Source: CAJXCL01 sp964394335
Lineage (GTDB): Bacteria; Nitrospinota; Nitrospinia; CAJXCL01
Length of the DNA: 7,582 nucleotides
Assembly: GCA_964394335.1 (NCBI GenBank)
Contig: CAYMVZ010000111.1
Span: forward strand, 1 to 7,582
Reading direction: 5' to 3'
How positions within the stretch are numbered: position 1 is the stretch's first letter; every line of letters starts with the position of its first letter. A program made the translations under genes and the position numbers. Positions 5,033-7,582 of this stretch are shown here, piece after piece. Under the pieces are notes generated by a model, which did not search any database, was not told where the DNA came from, and saw nothing but the letters and a program-made list of their open reading frames with translations.

Positions 5033-5839
5033 ATGGACAATTTAAAAACTTATCTCAAATTTATATCCAAATCGTTTCAAAAGGAATTTGCTTACCGGAT
5101 TGAATTTTTTATGGGAATTTTGAACGGTCTCCTCTTTATTTTTATTTTTACTTCTTTGTGGAAAGCTATTTACAGCAGTCCTCTGTCCGCCTCTCTTGGT
5201 TCAGCTTTCAACGTTCATACGATCATTTCTTACGCTGTTTTTGCGATGATTCTCAAAATCTCATTCACAATGGATGACGAGTTGACGATTCAAAGAGTGC
5301 GAACAGGGGATATAGCAATGTTTTTAATTAAACCCTTTAACTATTTTCTAATGAACCTTTCCGAATGTATTGGCCAGTCACTATTTCATTTCTTTGCTCG
5401 TGGAATTCCCCTTATTGTTTTAAGTATTGCAATTTTCAACATTAATCTTCCTGCCGATAAGGAAACTTACCTTTTTTTTATATCGTCAGCGATATTAGGT
5501 TACACCATATTTTTTATTGTCAATTTTATTATTGGTTTATTGTCTTTCTGGTTTATCGAGGTTTTTTCTTTTCAATTAATGAAATACGGTATGTTTATTC
5601 TTTTTTCCGGGGGCATGCTTCCAATTGACTTTTTTCCAGACGCCATGCAGCCGTTAATAAGCTTCTTACCTTTTAAATACACACTTTATGTACCAACGTC
5701 CATTCTTATTAACCATTTTTCAAGAGACCTCATATTCTCTCAAATTTTGATGCAATTGGTATGGGTTATATCTTTGTACCTGATCTCCATAATCATGTGG
5801 AAAGCGGCAGAAAAAAAACTGGTAATACAGGGGGGATGA
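5033..5839 (+). CDS. ABC-2 type exporter permease, first subunit (DUF990/COG4587-like)
   Basis: This integral membrane subunit of 268 residues has about six hydrophobic segments, near 25-45, 62-80, 120-138, 146-172, 182-200 and 232-256. The cytoplasmic motif RVRTGDIAMFLIKPFNYFL (88-106), the LFSGGMLPIDFFPD stretch (about 190-203), LPFKYTLYVP and the terminal VIQGG fit the ABC2_membrane_6 family, which works as a pair of distinct permeases with one ATPase type. An AAGAGG 10 bases upstream supports the start. Its stop overlaps the next permease gene, so the two are translationally coupled and probably form a heterodimeric channel. Its natural ATPase is the gene at 399-1379, separated here by the three-gene cassette. 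The substrate cannot be read from the sequence; export of toxic cations is known only for some relatives. Confidence 0.9.
   Translation: MDNLKTYLKFISKSFQKEFAYRIEFFMGILNGLLFIFIFTSLWKAIYSSPLSASLGSAFNVHTIISYAVFAMILKISFTMDDELTIQRVRTGDIAMFLIKPFNYFLMNLSECIGQSLFHFFARGIPLIVLSIAIFNINLPADKETYLFFISSAILGYTIFFIVNFIIGLLSFWFIEVFSFQLMKYGMFILFSGGMLPIDFFPDAMQPLISFLPFKYTLYVPTSILINHFSRDLIFSQILMQLVWVISLYLISIIMWKAAEKKLVIQGG
5829..5834 (+). promoter_or_regulatory. Ribosome binding site choosing between two adjacent ATGs
   Basis: AGGGGG is the only purine-rich site near the second permease gene. It leaves 4 bases before the ATG at 5839 but only 1 base before the ATG at 5836, so 5839 is favoured slightly. Confidence 0.4.
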
Positions 5840-6633
5840 TGACAAATGTTTATATTAAATTAATTTTAGCGGCCATCAAGAGCAAGATGGAATACAAGTT
5901 TACTTTTGGATTTCTTGTTTTTGCTATTCTTGTTTTTTATATGGGACAATTAGGCGTTATCCTGGTGATTATGAATAAATTTAAAGCCATTAACGGCTGG
6001 ACATTAGGGGAAATGGCTTTTTTGTACGGACTGCTGGTTTTTTCACAGGGAATTACATTCCTGGTATTTAACGCGTTAAACAATTTTGAGCGGTTCATTC
6101 TTCAGGGTGAGTTCGACAGGGTATTAACCCGTCCATTAAACCCCTTGATTCAGGTTTTATGTTCCGGTTTGGAAGTGTCCTCTCTTGCCCATTTTATAAT
6201 CGGAGTTACAGCCATTATTTTCGGCTCTAAATCTGCCGGCCTGGAATGGAGTTTCGAAAAATTAATTTTTTTAGTCCTGGTAATAGGAGGGGGGGTATTA
6301 ATACTCGGCGGCATCAGGATCATTATTTCCGCAATTGCTTTCTGGACAATCAGAAACAGGGCTCTGGTGCATATCTTTGTATACAGCTCAAAAGAATTTA
6401 TTCTTTACCCTGTTTCCATTTATAACCCCTGGGTTCAGTTGTTTTTAACCTTTATCTTCCCCTTAGCGTTTGTTAATTTTTATCCGGCCGGATATTTTCT
6501 TCAAAAGAGCGAACAATTTATGTTTCACCCTGTCCTTCAGTTTATGACACCGGTAGTCGGCATTATATTATTTACATTAAGCCTCTTTATCTGGCGTTAT
6601 GGTATAAACCGATACCAAAGTACGGGCAGTTGA
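5839..6633 (+). CDS. ABC-2 type exporter permease, second subunit (DUF990/COG3694-like)
   Basis: This is the partner permease, 264 residues long from this start. It has about six hydrophobic segments, a short basic N-terminus (IKLILAAIKSKMEYKF) and the conserved cytoplasmic loop GEFDRVLTRPLNPLIQVL, the counterpart of the GDIAMFLIKP loop in the first subunit. The late segment FIFPLAFVNFYPAGYFLQ is also typical of this half. The start overlaps the upstream stop (TGATG). The ATG at 5836 gives an ATGA overlap and one extra Met and is equally possible. An in-frame ATG at 5761 would add 25 polar residues overlapping the previous gene and is rejected. With the first permease and the ATPase it should form a complete ABC-2 exporter in the inner membrane. 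Confidence 0.9.
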   Translation: MTNVYIKLILAAIKSKMEYKFTFGFLVFAILVFYMGQLGVILVIMNKFKAINGWTLGEMAFLYGLLVFSQGITFLVFNALNNFERFILQGEFDRVLTRPLNPLIQVLCSGLEVSSLAHFIIGVTAIIFGSKSAGLEWSFEKLIFLVLVIGGGVLILGGIRIIISAIAFWTIRNRALVHIFVYSSKEFILYPVSIYNPWVQLFLTFIFPLAFVNFYPAGYFLQKSEQFMFHPVLQFMTPVVGIILFTLSLFIWRYGINRYQSTGS

Positions 6634-6675
6634 GAAAATAGGGGAGTTGAAGTTAGTTTTCGGCAACTTACCGCG

Positions 6676-6700
6676 CACTGTTTATTCAGTGGTTATTTTT
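6676..6700 (+). terminator. Weak candidate terminator after the permease genes
   Basis: CACTG (6676-6680), a 6-base loop and CAGTG (6687-6691) are followed by GTTATTTTT. The stem is short (5 bp) and the T-run broken, so this is a modest rho-independent candidate. Its place between converging genes fits. Confidence 0.3.
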
Positions 6701-6701
6701 C

Positions 6702-7355
6702 TTAGCGGCTCTTTAATACTTCGATCCTGTCGCAATGTTTAATAAGAGGGCAGGTGCTGCAAAAAGGGGAAATAGGTTTGCAGAGGTTTTGTCCGAATGT
6801 GACCAGCAGGTCATTATATATTATCCAGTGTTTTTGCGGTAGTTTTTTCCTCAGAGCAAATTCTGTTTTTTCCGGCGTAGTGGTACTTACATATCCCAAA
6901 CGATTGCTGATGCGGTGGACATGGGTATCTACACAAATCCCGAGTTTGTTGTAACCTAATGTCACTACCAGGTTGGCAGTCTTACGTCCCACGCCTTTCA
7001 GTTTCAAAAGTTCATCAATCTCGTCAGGTACCCTGCTTTTATATTTATCGAGCAAAATTCGGCATATAGATTTAATATTTTTAGTTTTCGTTTTATAAAA
7101 TCCAACGGGATAAATTGTTTTTTCCAGGGTTATGTCTTTTATTTTGAGCATTTTGGCGGGATTATCCGCTATTTTAAAAAGCCTGCTGGATGCTCCGGCA
7201 GTTGTATCGTCTTTGGTGCGAAGGCTCAATATACAGGATATCAACACTTTGAACGGATCCCTGTCCTCAGCCACCTGGGTAACAATAGGAACCTTCCATT
7301 GTTTGATACGTTTTATTAAGATTTTTATTACTTCGTCTATGTCTTTGTTTTTCAT
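6702..7355 (-). CDS. nth: Endonuclease III (base-excision DNA glycosylase/AP lyase)
   Basis: This enzyme removes oxidised pyrimidines from DNA and cuts the strand by beta-elimination. At 217 residues it is close to the 211 of the E. coli enzyme. The helix-hairpin-helix LKLKGVGRKTANLV (117-130) contains catalytic Lys125, and VDTH has catalytic Asp143; the 18-residue spacing equals K120-D138 of E. coli. Four cysteines at 192, 199, 202 and 208 (C-x6-C-x2-C-x5-C) bind the 4Fe-4S cluster with the standard spacing. The pocket segment reads ILSLRTKD, where E. coli has LLSAQATD with Gln41; an Arg at this place occurs in some other family members, so activity is still expected. No good ribosome site is seen before the ATG. 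It is 86 bases downstream of mqnC on the same strand and converges on the permease genes. Confidence 0.95.
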   Translation of the reverse strand: MKNKDIDEVIKILIKRIKQWKVPIVTQVAEDRDPFKVLISCILSLRTKDDTTAGASSRLFKIADNPAKMLKIKDITLEKTIYPVGFYKTKTKNIKSICRILLDKYKSRVPDEIDELLKLKGVGRKTANLVVTLGYNKLGICVDTHVHRISNRLGYVSTTTPEKTEFALRKKLPQKHWIIYNDLLVTFGQNLCKPISPFCSTCPLIKHCDRIEVLKSR

Positions 7356-7361
7356 TTTTTT

Positions 7362-7426
7362 TCAGGGATCAGTGGACAGGGGATCGGGGCACAGGTTTTT
7401 CATAATGCTGATCCCTGACCCCTGTC
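7362..7426. repeat. Interleaved inverted repeats between nth and mqnC
   Basis: TCAGGGATCAG (7362-7372) is the exact reverse complement of CTGATCCCTGA (7408-7418). Separately, GACAGGGG (7375-7382) pairs with CCCCTGTC (7419-7426). The two pairs cross rather than nest, so in RNA they could only form together as a pseudoknot. More simply, both are pieces of a low-complexity GATCAGGG/GGTCAGGG repeat of the kind seen between genes in repeat-rich genomes. It lies just upstream of the nth start. Confidence 0.6.
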
Positions 7427-7441
7427 AACGGAAAACTGCTT

Positions 7442-7582
7442 TTAAAGTAATTCATAATTATTGTTTCTTCGTCGTGGGATAAAATTAAGATCAGCAATTA
7501 ATCTTTTAATACTCTCTTCCGACATCTGGTATGAGACCCCTGCGGCTTTCACCACATTTTCCTCAAGCATTGTGCTTCCCAT
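7442..7582 (-). CDS. mqnC: Dehypoxanthine futalosine cyclase, C-terminal end (partial)
   Basis: Only the last 46 codons lie in the window, and the rest is beyond the right edge. The frame reads GSTMLEENVVKAAGVSYQMS and then EESIKRLIADLNFIPRRRNN to NYELL and a TAA stop. The GSTM(L/M)EENVV phrase and the late I..L.F.P..R....Y.LL pattern match, from memory, the end of MqnC, the radical-SAM cyclase of the futalosine route to menaquinone. The paralogue MqnE usually has GGT...EEKI here, so MqnC is preferred. The radical-SAM Cys motif is outside the window. It is probably co-transcribed with nth downstream. It implies a menaquinone-based respiratory chain made through futalosine. Confidence 0.85.
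   Translation of the reverse strand: MGSTMLEENVVKAAGVSYQMSEESIKRLIADLNFIPRRRNNNYELL

Noticed and set aside
5761..5838. Upstream ATG that would lengthen the second permease by 25 residues
   Set aside because: The added residues are polar, lie inside the first permease gene and have no ribosome site; the coupled ATG at 5836/5839 after AGGGGG fits the family N-terminus.
7132..7482. Plus-strand open frame across nth and the following gap
   Set aside because: It is antisense to the catalytically complete nth gene and overlaps the repeat and the end of mqnC.
1..7582. tRNA or rRNA genes
   Set aside because: No cloverleaf with a GTTCRA T-arm or recognisable rRNA stretch was found in the intergenic regions on either strand by eye.

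Overview
The window looks like chromosomal DNA from a low-to-moderate GC member of the Desulfobacterota (former Deltaproteobacteria), possibly a Desulfobacterales-type organism. The reasons are an MglA-family GTPase, a DUF4388/cyclic-nucleotide-binding-fold protein, a futalosine-pathway menaquinone gene (mqnC) and intergenic DNA packed with short dispersed repeats. The lineage is inferred from gene content and style; no marker gene fixes it.

Layout, left to right. Bases 1-398 are almost gene-free: a possible gene start runs off the left edge on the minus strand, followed by several hairpin-bearing repeats and a candidate sigma70 promoter. At 399-1379 (+) is the ATPase of an ABC-2 type exporter. 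Three plus-strand genes follow: a protein with a degenerate receiver-like N-terminus and C-terminal TPRs (1550-2443), an MglA-like small GTPase with a roughly 100-residue C-terminal tail (2559-3443), and a DUF4388 protein with two cyclic-nucleotide-binding folds (3513-4688). A 344-base repeat-filled gap (4689-5032) precedes two overlapping ABC-2 permease genes (5033-5839 and 5839-6633), which are the natural membrane partners of the ATPase. On the minus strand are endonuclease III (nth, 6702-7355) and the last 46 codons of mqnC (7442-7582), convergent with the permeases.

How the genes fit together. The ATPase and two permeases match the three-component DUF990/viologen-exporter-like ABC-2 systems, whose genes normally sit together. 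Here about 3.65 kb lies between ATPase and permeases: a three-gene signalling cassette whose two edges carry copies of one dispersed repeat family in opposite orientations. The cassette pairs a GTPase switch with two proteins built from sensory folds that appear to lack their usual ligand or phosphorylation residues (Glu in place of the receiver Asp; no Glu in either nucleotide-binding cassette). This suggests a protein-interaction relay, perhaps for cell polarity, motility or surface assembly, but no such role is shown by the sequence. nth and mqnC are ordinary housekeeping genes.
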